Shown: positions 1-10,097, counted from the first letter of the stretch. The stretch: 64,000 nucleotides of DNA from Streptomyces sp. NBC_01283 (GCF_041435335.1 NZ_CP108431.1:1-64000); one strand, 5' to 3'. Numbers and translations: made by a program. Notes: generated from the letters alone by a model not told the origin.

Positions 1-1517
1 TATTGCTCAAAGGAGAAGAACGAGGGGACCTCGGTGTCCGGGTCCCGCTCCGACAGGGCGTTCGGCTCGACGACCGCAGAGGCCGTCAGATCCCGTGCCA
101 GCTCCCGGGGCAGATGCACCGCGATCCCGGCGTCCGCCAGCGCGAGCGCACCACCGCTATCGAGAAGGTCCAGGAACTCGTCGTCGTCCAGCGGCAGTAC
201 GTCCGGCACCGGCTGGCACAGGATCCGGGCGAGCGGCGGCCATGCCCGGGCCGCCCGCCGCAGCTGGTCGCCCACCTTCTCGCGCGCCCTCGACCCGAAA
301 CAGTCCACCGCACCACTCCACACCTCGGCGGCGTCCGCGAGCAGCAGCGGATCGGCCAGCGAGTGCACCTGCACCACGGCCCGCACCACCGGCAGGCCAT
401 CCGCATCGCCCGCACTGGTACCGTCGCCCGGCCGCTCACCGCGGGGGTCCCCGTCCGGATCGTCGCCGCCAAAGCCCGCGTGCTCCCCGCCCACCGGGCT
501 TGCGGACCAGGCCTCCTCGTACGGCTCCTCGCCGTACGACGCCTCCTCGCCAACTCCCCGGCCGTACCCCGCACGCCCCGGCAGTTCCACCCGGAGCGAG
601 ATACGCACCCCCCTGTCGCACCCCTCGGCGATCCGGGCGGCCCAGGCCCGCAGCTGAGGCACCTGCTGCGGTTCCGATGCGGCGAACGGCCGTACGCCTG
701 CCGCCGCGGCCGCCGCCGCGGTGCGCGGCAGCAGGTCGGCGACGGCGTCCAGGAACGTCCGCAGCCGCGGGTACGGCTCCGGCAGCAGCGGGCGGCCCCG
801 TGCACCCCGCGCTCCCGCCGGCTCCAGCGGGACCCCGTACGCGGCGACCGGCAGCGCCGAGGCGAGCGCCCGCACCCATGCCGCATCCTCCCGTGTGAAG
901 GGCCCGAGCCGCCAGACGTCGTGCCCGCCGCCGCTCACACCGGGCAGCAGCAGCCCGCGCCCCGCCATATGCAGGGCATACAGGGCGGCGTGCCGCCACG
1001 CCTCGGCACTGTCGCTGCGCCGGGGGCCTCCCCCACCCGACGAGCCAGTGGAAGCAAGAGGCGACGCGCCATCCTCGCCCCGCGCCACCAACAGGCGGGG
1101 AAGCACCTCGGCCAGCGGCCGGGCCACGGCCGGGACCGCGCGGCGGCGCGCGGCCCGCCCATGCGCCACCACGATCTCGACATCCTGGACGGCGCCTGCG
1201 GGAAGTCCCACCGGAAACCTCGCGGCCCCCGACGCGTGAAAGGCCATCTGCCCGCAGCGCGACGGATCGCCTGGCAGGAACACCGCCTCGCAGCCCAGCA
1301 GCGCCGCCCAGTTCTCCTCGGTCAGCCGCGGGGGCGGCGACGCCACCACTGGACGCGGCGCCCGCTTTGGGTGATTCTCGCCCGGCACCCCGTCGGCCCG
1401 GACATCGCGAGCCTGCGCCGGCAGACGCCCCGTGCATACCGCCACCGGGGTAGGAACCTCGTTCCACGCCTCGTCGAAGTACTGCGCACCGAGTTCGCTG
1501 CCGTCCTCGTCGTCCAT
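1..1517 (-). CDS. SNF2-family DEAD/DEAH-box helicase, N-terminal half (runs off window)
   Basis: Open without a stop from the ATG at 1517 down to position 1, about 505 codons, so only the N-terminal part is present. The product begins MDDEDGSELGAQ and contains FLPGDPSRCGQMAFH, a central AWRHAALYALHMAGRGLLLP and, near the end, RAVVQVHSLADPLLLADAAE followed by a CFGSRAREKVGDQLRRAARAWPPL-like block. This pattern is what I know from the SNF2-helicase-associated region that precedes the ATPase domain in Streptomyces helicases of roughly 950 residues; the Walker motifs would lie beyond the window. A glutamate/aspartate-rich, poorly conserved insert sits near residues 330-390. In-frame alternative starts are GTG at 1523 and ATG at 1556; no start has a strong ribosome site. 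Family assignment comes from remembered motif order and was not searched. Confidence 0.72.
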   Translation of the reverse strand, partial: MDDEDGSELGAQYFDEAWNEVPTPVAVCTGRLPAQARDVRADGVPGENHPKRAPRPVVASPPPRLTEENWAALLGCEAVFLPGDPSRCGQMAFHASGAARFPVGLPAGAVQDVEIVVAHGRAARRRAVPAVARPLAEVLPRLLVARGEDGASPLASTGSSGGGGPRRSDSAEAWRHAALYALHMAGRGLLLPGVSGGGHDVWRLGPFTREDAAWVRALASALPVAAYGVPLEPAGARGARGRPLLPEPYPRLRTFLDAVADLLPRTAAAAAAAGVRPFAASEPQQVPQLRAWAARIAEGCDRGVRISLRVELPGRAGYGRGVGEEASYGEEPYEEAWSASPVGGEHAGFGGDDPDGDPRGERPGDGTSAGDADGLPVVRAVVQVHSLADPLLLADAAEVWSGAVDCFGSRAREKVGDQLRRAARAWPPLARILCQPVPDVLPLDDDEFLDLLDSGGALALADAGIAVHLPRELARDLTASAVVEPNALSERDPDTEVPSFFSFEQ

Positions 1518-2096
1518 GGTCACTACCCGGAAAATGGTGGCCACACGCCCTCCCATCCGGCCGCACTGCCGCTGCGCCGACCGCTTCGTCCTGCCGTGGG
1601 AATTCTACAGACCGGGCCGCACCATCCTTGACAAACCACAGAGGAACCGATAGGTGCGACCGCGCCGAGCCTGCCAGATGCGTTCGATAGTGACGACGGG
1701 CAAGCAAGGCGGCATCCGGCTCAAGCCTCTACGGACCACCTATTGAACCCGCACTCCGCCCGGCTGCCGGCCAGCCCGCCAAGACGCATCTGGCAGCACC
1801 CCCGCCGCCAACGGCGCAACGAGCCTGATTTTCAGCAAATTTCCGCAACGCCAGACCTCGGAAACTGCCCCTACCGACCAGCGCGACCTGCACGACCAGC
1901 CACTTAAGGCCCCATCAGAACGAGCTTCACGAGCGCTATTTCAGCGTCAAGATAGCTGAGCCCGCAAATTCAGATTCCCCCTGATCACGAAGCGGCCACT
2001 TACACCGATGCGGGTCACTGAGGGACGACCGCGGCGAGGGCCCTTCTTGACTTCATGCATCCAGTGATTGCGCGGTGGCGCGGCACCACACCACCT
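1518..2096. other. Gene-free stretch between helicase and IS630 remnant
   Basis: No reading frame here looks like a real gene. Base composition falls to a more AT-rich level around 1790-2000 than in the neighbouring coding DNA. The region probably holds the helicase promoter and the outer end of the IS630 remnant. No clear inverted repeat or terminator was recognised. Confidence 0.5.
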
Positions 2097-2438
2097 CTAC
2101 TGAGCTTTCGGTCTGGGTGTCGTCAAGGTGAGTCCGGTTGCGCCGAGGCATCCGTCGATGACGTCGCTGCGGTATTGGGTTGCTCGGAGAGTCCGCCGCA
2201 GGACGCACATCAGGTGGCTCGGGTCGGTGAAGGCGATGCTGCTCCTGGCCTGCGCGGCGGACCAGTGACCAGATGCCTTCTGATGTAGTTGAGTGCATAC
2301 GGCGGCAGTTGGAAGGAGACGATCCAGTCACATGAGGCAATGAAGGTGCGGAGCCGAGCATCACGGTGCACGTTCAGGGTGAGGTAGGCCGCCGGCGAGG
2401 TGCCCGTGGATCGGGTCCTTTTCCGTCGGCCCCCTCCC

Positions 2439-2472
2439 GAACCGTGCAGGCGGCTTTGACCGCACACGGCTC
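2439..2472 (-). ncRNA. Group II intron domain V (intron 1)
   Basis: A 34-nt hairpin with paired arms GAGCCGTGTGCGG and CCGCCTGCACGGTTC on the minus strand, lying just downstream of the maturase stop and about 60 nt before the intron 3' end. Length, GAGC start and GGTTC end match domain V, the catalytic core. A GC-rich domain VI follows. The corresponding element of intron 2 is at 54173-54206. Confidence 0.85.
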
Positions 2473-2480
2473 TCCAGTGA

Positions 2481-4265
2481 TCACTTCCGGGGAAGAGGTG
2501 AGCCCCGTCCTGCATGGATGTTGTGGTGGCAGGCTGAGCAGACCACCAGGGTCTTGCGTCGCCGTGCTGCCATCAGGGTCATCCATGGCGGCCGATCTGG
2601 CCGACCGGGCCTGTTGAGATCGGCGAGTTTCCGCAGGTGGTGGACTTGAAGTCCCTTTCCTGCGCCGCAGATCTCGCATTTCCCGGCGAGGAGCCTATGG
2701 ATCAACTCGTTACCAGGGCTGGCCATGGTCGGTCGTCGGTCGGTCAGGACGGCGGTGCGCTTGCGAATGAGCGGGTTCCCGCCGAAGCGGGCGACTAGTG
2801 GGTTCCTTCCCGCCTCGCGCTGCACCACGGCCTCAAAGCAGATCCGGGGTCCGACCGGGGTGCTGATGGTCGCCTTGAAAGCGCGGGCCATCACCGGAAC
2901 GGTGGATCGGTGCTTCGCGGCCAGGGTCTTGAGCATTGATGTCTCCATGACCCAACGCAGCGTGCTCAGGCGGAATACATCCTGTGCGAGCAGGTAGTAC
3001 TGGACGAACCCTCGGTATTCGGCACCGTACTTCCCGACGATGGTGAAATCGCTGTCGTGGAAGAGCTGTCCGCGTGCCGCAGGCTTCCCGTTTCTCATGT
3101 AGCGGGCGCATCGTTCACGAGTCACCGCGTTGGGCACATACAAACCCATGACGCCGTTGACTGCACGGCGGCCGCGAGTGAGTTTCGTGTCCTCGTGCTG
3201 GACCCGTATTTCATAGCCGAGGAACCGTGCCGCCTGGCTGGCGGCATGGGTAATCAGTGTCTTGGACTCCGAGAGTTCCAGCTTAAGTTCATCGTGCAGG
3301 AACTTCTGGATCCGCGACTTGATCTCCTTGGCCTCGTGTTTGGGACCAGCGAAGCCGAGCAGCCAGTCGTCGCAATACCGCACGTACTTCAGCCGTCGAA
3401 ACCCCGGGTCTTTCGGGTCGCCGCTCGGCAGCCTGCGGCGCTGCTGTTTCAGCAGCTTCACCGTATCCAGGTCACCACGCCGTTCGGCCTTCTCGATCTG
3501 GGACTTGTTGGCCACGTAGGCCGGGTTCTTGCGACGGGGGCTGCCCCGGTTGTATTCGGGCAGCAGGTCTTGTTCAACGAACTGGTCGAGGCGATCCAGG
3601 TAGATATTCGACAAGATCGGGGACGCCGTGCCGCCCTGTGGGGCGCCACTGAGCGTGGCGTTCCATTTCCAGTCCTCCAAATACCCGGCTTGCAGCATGC
3701 GCTCGATCAGCAGCAGGAACCGGCCATCGTGGATCTTCTCCGCAAGCACCCCAACCATGATCTTGTGGTCGAGGGAGCCGAAGCAGTCGGAGATGTCACC
3801 TTCGATGAACCAGTGCGTTCCGGTCCAGGCCGTGGCCACCTCGCGCAGCGCGGTGTGGCAGCCCCGGTCCGGCCGGAAACCGTGGGACCGGTCGGAGAAC
3901 TGGACGTCGTAGTACGCCTCAAGCAGCAGGCGGACCACCTCGGCGACCAGCTTGTCCGACCAGGACGTCACGCCCAGCGGACGCAACTTCCCATTCTTCT
4001 TCGGGATATAGACACGTCTGGCCGGTGACCACCGATACGATTCCGAGCGCAATGCGCTGATGATCGTGTCGATTTTGGCCAGGGACCTGCCGTCCACGGT
4101 CTCCCTGGTGGTCCCGGGCGTCATCGCACCCTTGTTGGCGTAGATGCGTCCGTAGGCCATCAGGAACAACTGCGAGTTGAACAGCTGTCGATACAACCTC
4201 TCCAGCGGTAGGCCACGCCTGCCGCGTTCCCGGATGACGCCCAGGACTGTTTCAGCGTCCTGCAT
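2481..4265 (-). CDS. ltrA: Group II intron reverse transcriptase/maturase with C-terminal HNH motif
   Basis: 594 residues. The reverse-transcriptase domain shows GFRPDRGCHTALREV, the palm motif YVRYCDDWLLGF (catalytic Asp pair in an uncommon YCDD form) and the SGAPQGGTASPILSNI segment of RT motif 4. A maturase (X) domain follows around residues 400-500. The C-terminus has CEICGAGKGLQVHHLRKL and CSACHHNIHAG, a Cys-His HNH endonuclease signature, so target cleavage as well as reverse transcription is likely retained. It lies in intron 1 and should assist its splicing and retrohoming. The frame is intact, so the intron may still be mobile although its host gene is dead. An unusual insert between RT motifs (residues about 245-285, rich in Arg/Lys) is visible. 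Confidence 0.93.
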   Translation of the reverse strand: MQDAETVLGVIRERGRRGLPLERLYRQLFNSQLFLMAYGRIYANKGAMTPGTTRETVDGRSLAKIDTIISALRSESYRWSPARRVYIPKKNGKLRPLGVTSWSDKLVAEVVRLLLEAYYDVQFSDRSHGFRPDRGCHTALREVATAWTGTHWFIEGDISDCFGSLDHKIMVGVLAEKIHDGRFLLLIERMLQAGYLEDWKWNATLSGAPQGGTASPILSNIYLDRLDQFVEQDLLPEYNRGSPRRKNPAYVANKSQIEKAERRGDLDTVKLLKQQRRRLPSGDPKDPGFRRLKYVRYCDDWLLGFAGPKHEAKEIKSRIQKFLHDELKLELSESKTLITHAASQAARFLGYEIRVQHEDTKLTRGRRAVNGVMGLYVPNAVTRERCARYMRNGKPAARGQLFHDSDFTIVGKYGAEYRGFVQYYLLAQDVFRLSTLRWVMETSMLKTLAAKHRSTVPVMARAFKATISTPVGPRICFEAVVQREAGRNPLVARFGGNPLIRKRTAVLTDRRPTMASPGNELIHRLLAGKCEICGAGKGLQVHHLRKLADLNRPGRPDRPPWMTLMAARRRKTLVVCSACHHNIHAGRGSPLPRK

Positions 4266-4885
4266 TTCGCAGACCTCCCAGCACGGACATCACAATCAGC
4301 CTGTGCCCCTTCGCCCTGTGGTCCGGTTTTCCCGGCCTCCCTGACAGGTCGTTACTCCTGCGACTACTACGGGCACTCCGTCACCTTGGGGCTCGCGCCC
4401 TTTAGGCGATCCCGTGGTACGTCTTCGCTGTACGTATCGAGCGCGACGTAGGCCGCCCACTCATCTCCTTGGCCGCCCTCGCTGGACGGCGTCCAACACC
4501 GTGGAGGCTGCCCGACCGGGACAATCAAGGTCGGGCACGGTGCGGCGTCGGTATCAGGCATCATTCCGACGGGTGGATCTTTACACCACAGAAGATTGGG
4601 CTTCAGGCAATCCAGCTTTGGCCATATCGCGCGGGCCTTGCAATGCGCCGCCTCGGACGCCTCCGGGCGGCCACCGCTTTCCGGACATGCTGTTGTCCCC
4701 CTCAGCTTTCGCCTCCAGGTAAGTCCAGTGACCCAGGAATGTTCCTCCAAATTCCTCCCGAGTGAGTCGGGGATACAACGAAGCGCCTCACGGCGCACTT
4801 GTCCCAGACCCACACGACGGGGGTACCGAGCTGCAGGTGCACCATGCGGATGAAGTCCCGGTAGTCGTGCCAGGCGAAGGTCTTA

Positions 4886-5773
4886 CTGATGGTTTCAGAA
4901 TGAGGTTCGGAGTCGTCTCAAGCAGATGATGCTGCAGGCAAGTTGGAGGAGACCCAGGTGGAGGTCTGCGCGTTTCTCGTAGCGGATCCGCAGCCGTTTG
5001 AACTGGTGAAGCCAGGCAAATGTGCGCTCCACGACCCAGCGGATCTTTCCCAGGCCGGAGCCGTGTGGGGTGCCTTTTCTCGCGAACTTGGGTGTGATGC
5101 CGCGAGCCCGCAGAAGACGGCGGTACTTGTCGTAGTCGTAGCCACGGTCCGCGAACAGCCGCCCTGGCCTGTGGCGCGGCCGCCCACGGAGACCACGGAT
5201 GCGGGGCATCGCATCCAGCAGGGGCATCAGCTGTGTGACATCGTGGCGGTTCCCGCTGGTCAGCGAGACGACCAGCGGAGTGCCGTGCCGGTCGACGATC
5301 AGGTGGTGCTTGCTGCCGGGCCGGGCCCGGTCGACCGGCGAAGGTCCGGTGTGAGCCCCCCTTTCAGAGCTCTCACGTGCGAGCCGTCGATCGCGGCGTC
5401 GTTCATGTCCAGCAGACCCGCGGCACGCAGTTCGGTCAGCAGTACCTCGTGCAGTTGTGGCCAGACACCGGCCTCGGGTCCAGTCCCGCAGTCGCCGCCA
5501 GGCCGTCACGCCACTGCAGCCGATCTGTTCCGCGGGAACGTCCCGCCAGCTCACACCTTTGCACAGCACGTAGACGATGCCTCGCAGTGCAGCCCGGTCA
5601 TCCGCCGGCAACCGCCCCGGATACCGATGCCGCCGAGGCGGCCGAGCAGGTAAGAGCGGGGCCACACGTTCCCACAAGTCATCAGGCACAAGTTCAGCAG
5701 CCACCCAACCAATCCTGCCGAGACAACACTCAACTGCCAAGCCCCACAACGAATGTCATTCTGAAACGGTCAG
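4886..5773 (-). mobile_element. IS5-family insertion sequence (888 bp) inserted in the IS630 gene
   Basis: The terminal inverted repeats are imperfect: CTGATGGTTTCAGAATGA at 4886 and, reading inward from 5773, CTGACCGTTTCAGAATGA. The flanking trinucleotide TTA is present on both sides (4883-4885 and 5774-5776), consistent with a 3-bp target duplication of the IS5 group. One transposase gene fills the element. The insertion separates the first and second catalytic regions of the IS630 transposase. Confidence 0.85.
4895..5749 (-). pseudogene. IS5-family transposase with two compensating frameshifts
   Basis: The N-terminus (LVPDDLWERVAPLLPA) and the C-terminus (FADRGYDYDKYRRLLRARG, then WVVERTFAWLHQFKRLRIRYE) are classic IS5-type DDE transposase, including the second Asp and the E of the Y-(2)-R-(3)-E region. 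An extra C after the DWT codons (near 5480) shifts the frame for about 50 codons, and one missing base in a G-run near 5360 restores it. The region between should contain MNDAAIDGSHVRALKGG, with the first catalytic Asp, but that is readable only in another frame. The product is therefore probably inactive unless these indels are sequence errors. Confidence 0.8.
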
Positions 5774-6620
5774 TTAGGCTCGCCCTTGCGGCCGCGGTGG
5801 ACGTGCAGCTTGAAGAACATCCGCGGCCGGTGGCCGGGCTTGAAGCACACCGCGCCGACGATGTTGACCCGGCCGCCGCGACGGCCAGCCACCCGCACCA
5901 CCGGTCTGGCCCCGCGGGGCGCCCAGGTCCGGCCCCTCGGCGGGATCAGCGACTGGCCGCTTTCGTCCGCAAAGCAGATGTGGGCGCCCCGGTCGTGCGC
6001 GGTACTTTTACCCGCGGCCACAGCTCGGCCTTCCACACCTCGATCGCCGCCTCGTCTCGTTCCAGCGCCCGCCGGACCGGCACCTGGCAGCTCCAGCCGT
6101 GCCGCTTGAGCAGCCGCCACACTTCAGCGTCCAGCCCTGCTCCTCGTCGTCGAAGCCGTGCGCCAGCGGCCCTCTCTTCAACTCCGACTCCAGCCGCTGC
6201 CACTGCCACGGGGAGAGTTTCTCCACCGCCATCGGCCCCGCCGACGCCCGGGCTGTGACACCGCCCTGCCGCCAGGCCGCCCGCCACCGGCGCACCGACC
6301 GCTCCGTCACCCGCAACTCGATCGCGATCTGCGCCGTGGCAGCCCCGGCCTCGAACGATTTGGCGGCCTCCAGCCGCACGGTCTCCCGCTTCACCTGCTC
6401 AACAGGCGTCAACCCGCCCCCTTGCGCGTACCGCATGAGGACGTCGTACCGCAGGGATCACGACCCGTCACCCCCGCCCGGACATCACGGATTCAACCTG
6501 AGTAGTGCTTCAGCCCCACAGGGATTCCGTTCTCCCAGACCCTCAAGATCCAGTGTTTACGGTTTCCAGCTTTCAGGGGGGAACACCCCTCGTGCAGGCG
6601 AGGGGAAACGACGGGTGGCG

Positions 6621-6816
6621 CACCTATACCAGAGCGAGGAATTGAACGGGACAGGAAATTGGAGCAGGGAATCGGCGGAAGGAAGCGTTGTTAAACCGCC
6701 CTTGCTTCTCTCTCCCCCCACACGGTGAGGGCTTCGCCGTTGCCTGTGCGCTAGCCCGACGCGTCCTGAGGGCGTGTGCGGAATCCCACCGACCCCACCC
6801 GGAAGGTAACACCACC
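6621..6816 (+). promoter_or_regulatory. Conserved leader of hemopexin/Gly-rich copy 1 with CACCTATACCAG motif
   Basis: About 195 bp upstream of the start lies CACCTATACCAG, also found at the same relative place before copies 2 and 3. Shared blocks follow, including TTGGAG, a C-rich tract and GGTGAGGGCTT. The ribosome site GGAAGG ends about 10 nt before ATG 6817. The motif is probably part of a promoter or of an operator; which sigma factor or regulator reads it cannot be told from the sequence. Confidence 0.55.
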
Positions 6817-8527
6817 ATGACAACCCAATACGATGCGGCATTCTCCGCGCCGGCAGTCCAGACCCCTTGGGACAGCGGAGGCCCTTACCCGCCCAGCCTG
6901 TACTGCATCTCCGGTAACTCCTACGACCGCTACTCCTGGACCGGCACCAACCGCCCCTGGTTCGGCGACGCGCCCGACAGTCCCAGAGGAATGCTCCTGG
7001 GGAATAAAACCCCCGGAGGCCAGACCACGAACGGCCTGCTGGGCCACTGGAACCCCTGGACCTCCGTCGACGCCGCCCTCTGCGTGGACGTGAACAACGT
7101 CTTCCTGTTCAAGGGAAACGAATGCATCATCCTGCCCCTCAACCAAGCAGGCAACTACAAAGACACCGACCCCACGCCTGAAACACACACCGCCGTCACC
7201 GACCCCGTCCCCATCGCCACACAGTTCGGATACACGGGAACACAGGACACGGCAACCTTTCCCCTCCCCAAAGTCGACGCAGCCTTCCTCACCGCAGGCG
7301 GCACCAACATCTGGTTCTTCGGCGGCGACCAGTGCTACTGCATCGACGCCACCACCCACACCCCCATAGACCACTTCAGCAGCGGTGGAGTCCCCATCAC
7401 CCTCCCCATCCGCGACCAATGGCAAAACCTCCCCGACGACCTCAAAAACGGCCTCACCTGGGCCGCCCCCACCCTCAACTCAGACGGTGTCGTTCAGGAC
7501 AGCGCAGCTCTGGTCACCCGCGACAGCGCAAACCGTGACACCGGAAGCATTTGGGCCACAGTCACCGTCAGCACCAACAACACAACCGCAAGCGGCGCCT
7601 ACGGCATGCAACTCTTTACCGACCCCGGCAACCACCCTCCCTTCACCGTCCCCGCTGGCGTAGACACCGTCAAGGTGTACCTCTGGGGACCCGGCGGCGC
7701 CGGCGGCACCGGCGGCTATGGACACCACGGCGTCACCGGCGACGGCGGCGCCGGCGGCAACGGTGGCAGCGGTGTATACCTCTTCGACACCCTCACCGTC
7801 GACTCAGGCGAGGAAGTTGCTTGCCACGTCGGCCAACAGGGCGACTACACCAGCGTCAGCGTCAACACGAACACCATCCTCATCGCCCCTGGCGGCGGCG
7901 GTGGTGGTGGCGGCGGCAGCAACGGCGTCGCGGGCGCTGGCGGCGCGGTGGCGGCAGCAGCGGCGCCGACGGCAACGGCGGCAACGGCGGCGCCGACGGC
8001 GGCGGCGGCGGGAGCACTGACGGCGGGGGCGCCTACGGCGCCGGCTGGGCGCCGTACCGCGGCGGTGACGGCAGCACCAACGTCGGCGGCAACGGCGGCG
8101 GTAGCAATGGCGGCAGCGGCGGCGGTGGCGGCGGCGGCCAGGGCTCGGTCAGAGGCGCGGACGGCGGCGGCGTCGGCGGCGGCGGCCACGGTGGCGGCGT
8201 CAATTCCGGTGGCGGTGGCGGCGGTGGCGGCGCCGGCATGACGGCGGCCACGGTGGCGGTGGCGGTGGCGGGGGCGGGGGTGGCGCCGCACGGGCCCCGG
8301 TGGTGGCGGCGCCGCGGGCAAGCCACGCGTGCAGTCCAGCACCCAGGTCGGCTGGGGCTCTGGCGCCACGCCCGACGGCAACCCGCCTAAGGGCGTAGCC
8401 ACTGGGCGGATGCGGCGGCCGCGCGAACTTGGACGGTACTGACGGCCCCTACGGCGACAATACCGGCATCGACAGCGGCGGCACCGGCGGCACCGGCGGC
8501 ACCGGCGCCGCCCAGCTCGTCTGGTGA
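6817..8527 (+). pseudogene. Hemopexin-like/glycine-rich protein, copy 1 (frameshifted)
   Basis: Starts MTTQYDAAFSAPAVQ and is nearly identical to copies 2 and 3 for about 225 residues. Two segments resemble hemopexin repeats: VDAALCVDVNNVFLFKGNE and VDAAFLTAGGTNIWFFGGD, each followed by a tryptophan/proline-containing linker. A beta-rich segment PPFTVPAGVDTVKVYLWGPGG opens the glycine-rich C-terminal domain, a type seen in phage fibre and adhesin-like proteins. Near 7940 the Gly frame shifts and the nominal frame turns into Ala/Thr-rich nonsense; a second shift near 8240 is needed to reach the conserved end GTGAAQLVW and stop at 8527. No signal peptide is visible. Indels in GGC-type repeats could be real or sequencing error. 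Confidence 0.75.
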
Positions 8528-8707
8528 TCGATGATGGTGCTCGTTGTTGAGTGATGCTGAAGGCTTGACGAAGGCGACGCCACTACGTTCACCACGGCCT
8601 CGGGGGTCTGACGGCCGCCGAGGCCATCGAACCTGCGATGAGGATCACCACGGGCCTAACGTTCCCTTTGGGGCGCCCCGAACTTTCCGGGTAGTGGTCC
8701 CACTAAG
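8528..8707. other. Short spacer before IS3 remnant
   Basis: No gene is supported. The segment probably contains the outer end of the following IS3-family element; its terminal repeat was not identified with confidence. Confidence 0.4.
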
Positions 8708-9025
8708 GTGGGTCTGTTGGGAAAGGGAAGTCGGTTGTCGCAGAAACGCAGGAAGTTCACTCCCGAGTATCGGGAAGAGGCCGTGAAGATGGTGATCGAG
8801 ACGTCGCGTCCGGTCGCCCAGGTCGCCCGGGAACTCGGCCTTGTTGAAGGCACGCTCGGGAATTTGGTCAACACATATCGCCGTGAGCACGCCGGAGAGA
8901 AGCCGCCCCTCACGGTGGATGAGCGGGCACGGCTCCGCGAGCAGGAACGCGAACTGAGGGAACTGCGGCAAAAGGTCGCCTTCCTGGAAAAAGTCGCAGC
9001 GTACTTTGCCAAGGATCCTCGGTGA
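8708..9025 (+). CDS. IS3-family transposase OrfA
   Basis: 105 residues. The core QKRRKFTPEYREEAVKMV leads into a helix-turn-helix (PVAQVARELGLVEGTLGNLV) and a C-terminal leucine-zipper-like helix (ERARLREQERELRELRQKVAFL) ending KVAAYFAKDPR, standard for IS3 OrfA. A shorter start at TTG 8735 (LSQKRRK) is also possible. Its stop overlaps the GTG of OrfB in GTGA, the usual arrangement for translational coupling or frameshifting. The partner OrfB is truncated, so this copy cannot transpose by itself. Confidence 0.85.
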   Translation: MGLLGKGSRLSQKRRKFTPEYREEAVKMVIETSRPVAQVARELGLVEGTLGNLVNTYRREHAGEKPPLTVDERARLREQERELRELRQKVAFLEKVAAYFAKDPR

Positions 9026-9250
9026 GCGACAAGTTCGAGTTCATCGATGCCGAGTACGCGACATCCACCACGAACATGGCAGAGATATCACCGGTCGCGA
9101 AGATGTGTGACTGGCTGGAAGTGTCCCGCTCCGGATTCTACGAATGGCGGCGCCGACCGATTTCGGCGACGGCCCGGCGACGGGAGGATCTGAAACTGCT
9201 GATCACCAAGTCATTCGAAGATTCTGACGGCACCTACGGCGTCGCAGGGA
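9022..9250 (+). pseudogene. IS3-family OrfB, N-terminal fragment
   Basis: Begins at GTG 9022 and reads EISPVAKMCDWLEVSRSGFYEWRRRP, then SFEDSDGTYGV, the HTH_21-like start of IS3 OrfB. Homology breaks at about 9246, where GTYG should continue into the catalytic core; unrelated transposon debris follows. All DDE residues are missing. Confidence 0.8.
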
Positions 9251-9339
9251 GCCCCGCATGATGTTGGGTTGCCAAGGCGCCTGCCCTGTTAAGAGGCCGA
9301 GTGGCGGTGTCTGCAGGCGGCCGGTCTATTCGAACAAGG

Positions 9340-9645
9340 GATGCGGCAGAGCAAGGTCGCGGAGTTCTTTGGTCGCCCAGCGGCGTCTGCGCCACGTTGG
9401 CAAGGGCTCCCTGGTCACCTTCGACGCGAACCTGTACTCGGTTCCCGCCTGCAAGGTCCGCCCCACGCCAACTGGGAGGTCCCGGCCACGGAGCCCCAGT
9501 CACGCGGCGCTCCACCGCCCCCAGCCCCGACGGCGAGACCCTGCTGGCCGCCCGGGCGGTCGGCTGCGGCGCCCGCATCGTCGATGGCGGGCACTCGGAC
9601 GGCCTGCCCGTTGGCGTCGGCCAGTGCGTCACTACCGGAGACAGC
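9340..9645 (+). pseudogene. IS21-family IstA, C-terminal fragment
   Basis: In one frame RRLRHVGKGSLVTFDANLYSVP and, after a frameshift near 9470, GETLLAARAVGCGARIVDGG and DGLPVGVGQC. This order matches the C-terminal DNA-binding end of IS21 IstA transposases. The catalytic domain and istB are absent. Confidence 0.55.
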
Positions 9646-9764
9646 CCGCCTACCGTAATCCCCGGTTCCGCCGGGAGGAACTCGGAAGAAGGTTCCTGGG
9701 CCAGATAACCCGGGCCTTGGACCACTCCGAGAACCGCCGGTGTGCAGTGGCTCCGGACGGGCCG

Positions 9765-9870
9765 AACGACGCCGACGGCACCCCCGTCTACGTGGCGATG
9801 GCCGTGACCGTTGAGGGCACTCGCGACATCCTCGGCATCTGGACCGGAGCCCATCGGAACGCGCAGCACA
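9765..9870 (+). pseudogene. IS256-family transposase fragment
   Basis: A short stretch PVYVAMAVTVEGTRDILGIWTG matches the conserved block around the first catalytic region of IS256-type transposases. Nothing on either side continues the match. The DNA from 9871 to 10078 contains no recognisable gene. Confidence 0.5.
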
Positions 9871-10097
9871 TCGCAGGGGGCCGGCGGCTGATCTCAGGTT
9901 CGGCCATCCTTCTTCATACCGTTGGCCTTCATTTGTGCGCTCACAGCACGACTCTTCGCTGCACGAAGAAGGCGCAAGATGTCCTGACCCTGCACACCGT
10001 CCACCGTGGCGGCCACTTCGCTCATTGGCGGATGCACGTTGGCCGTTCCGCATTATGGACGGGGTGTAGCAATTTAACGGCCCTGTCTCACTTTCGG

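Larger units (their letters stand above)
2379..4798 (-). mobile_element. Group II intron 1, complete with reverse-transcriptase ORF
   Basis: Boundaries are set by exon joining. The 5' exon ends in GTCTGGGACAA at 4799, the intron starts GTGCGCCGTGAGGCGC at 4798, and it ends with CCTACCTCAC at 2379 before the exon CCTGAACGTG. The joined exons read W-D-N-L-N-V-H in one frame. The intron is 2420 nt, contains the maturase at 4265-2481 and has a recognisable domain V at 2472-2439. GTGYG at the 5' end and AY at the 3' end fit group II rules. EBS/IBS pairings were not worked out. It sits in a transposon gene, the usual home of bacterial group II introns. Confidence 0.9.
2097..6436 (-). pseudogene. 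IS630-family transposase, split by a group II intron and an IS5-family element
   Basis: The gene starts at ATG 6436 (MRYAQGGGLTPVEQVKRE) with a helix-turn-helix region (ERSVRRWRAAWRQGG), passes through HICFADESGQSLIPPRGRTW (first catalytic Asp region) and stops for an IS5-type element at 5773-4886. It resumes as TFAWHDYRDFIRMVHLQL and ends its 5' exon in VWVWD. After the intron (4798-2379) it continues LNVHRDARLRTFIASCDW and on to the C-terminus GLTLTTPRPKAQ. Joining the exons gives the typical WDNLNVHR motif of IS630 enzymes. Besides the two insertions there are at least four small frameshifts: near 6120, near 6010, and twice in the C-terminal part around 2320 and 2230. No functional protein is expected. 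Confidence 0.85.

Noticed and set aside
3..1707. Long open frames on the plus strand and a 423-codon frame on the minus strand over the helicase gene
   Set aside because: Their composition is Arg/Pro-rich shadow text. The minus frame from 1517 to the window edge reads as a conserved helicase N-terminus and explains the region.
7900..8330. Gly-rich tract of copy 1 as a collagen-like or silk-like protein
   Set aside because: There is no regular Gly-X-Y period, and the tract is shared in type with copies 2 and 3 as an irregular Gly-rich domain.
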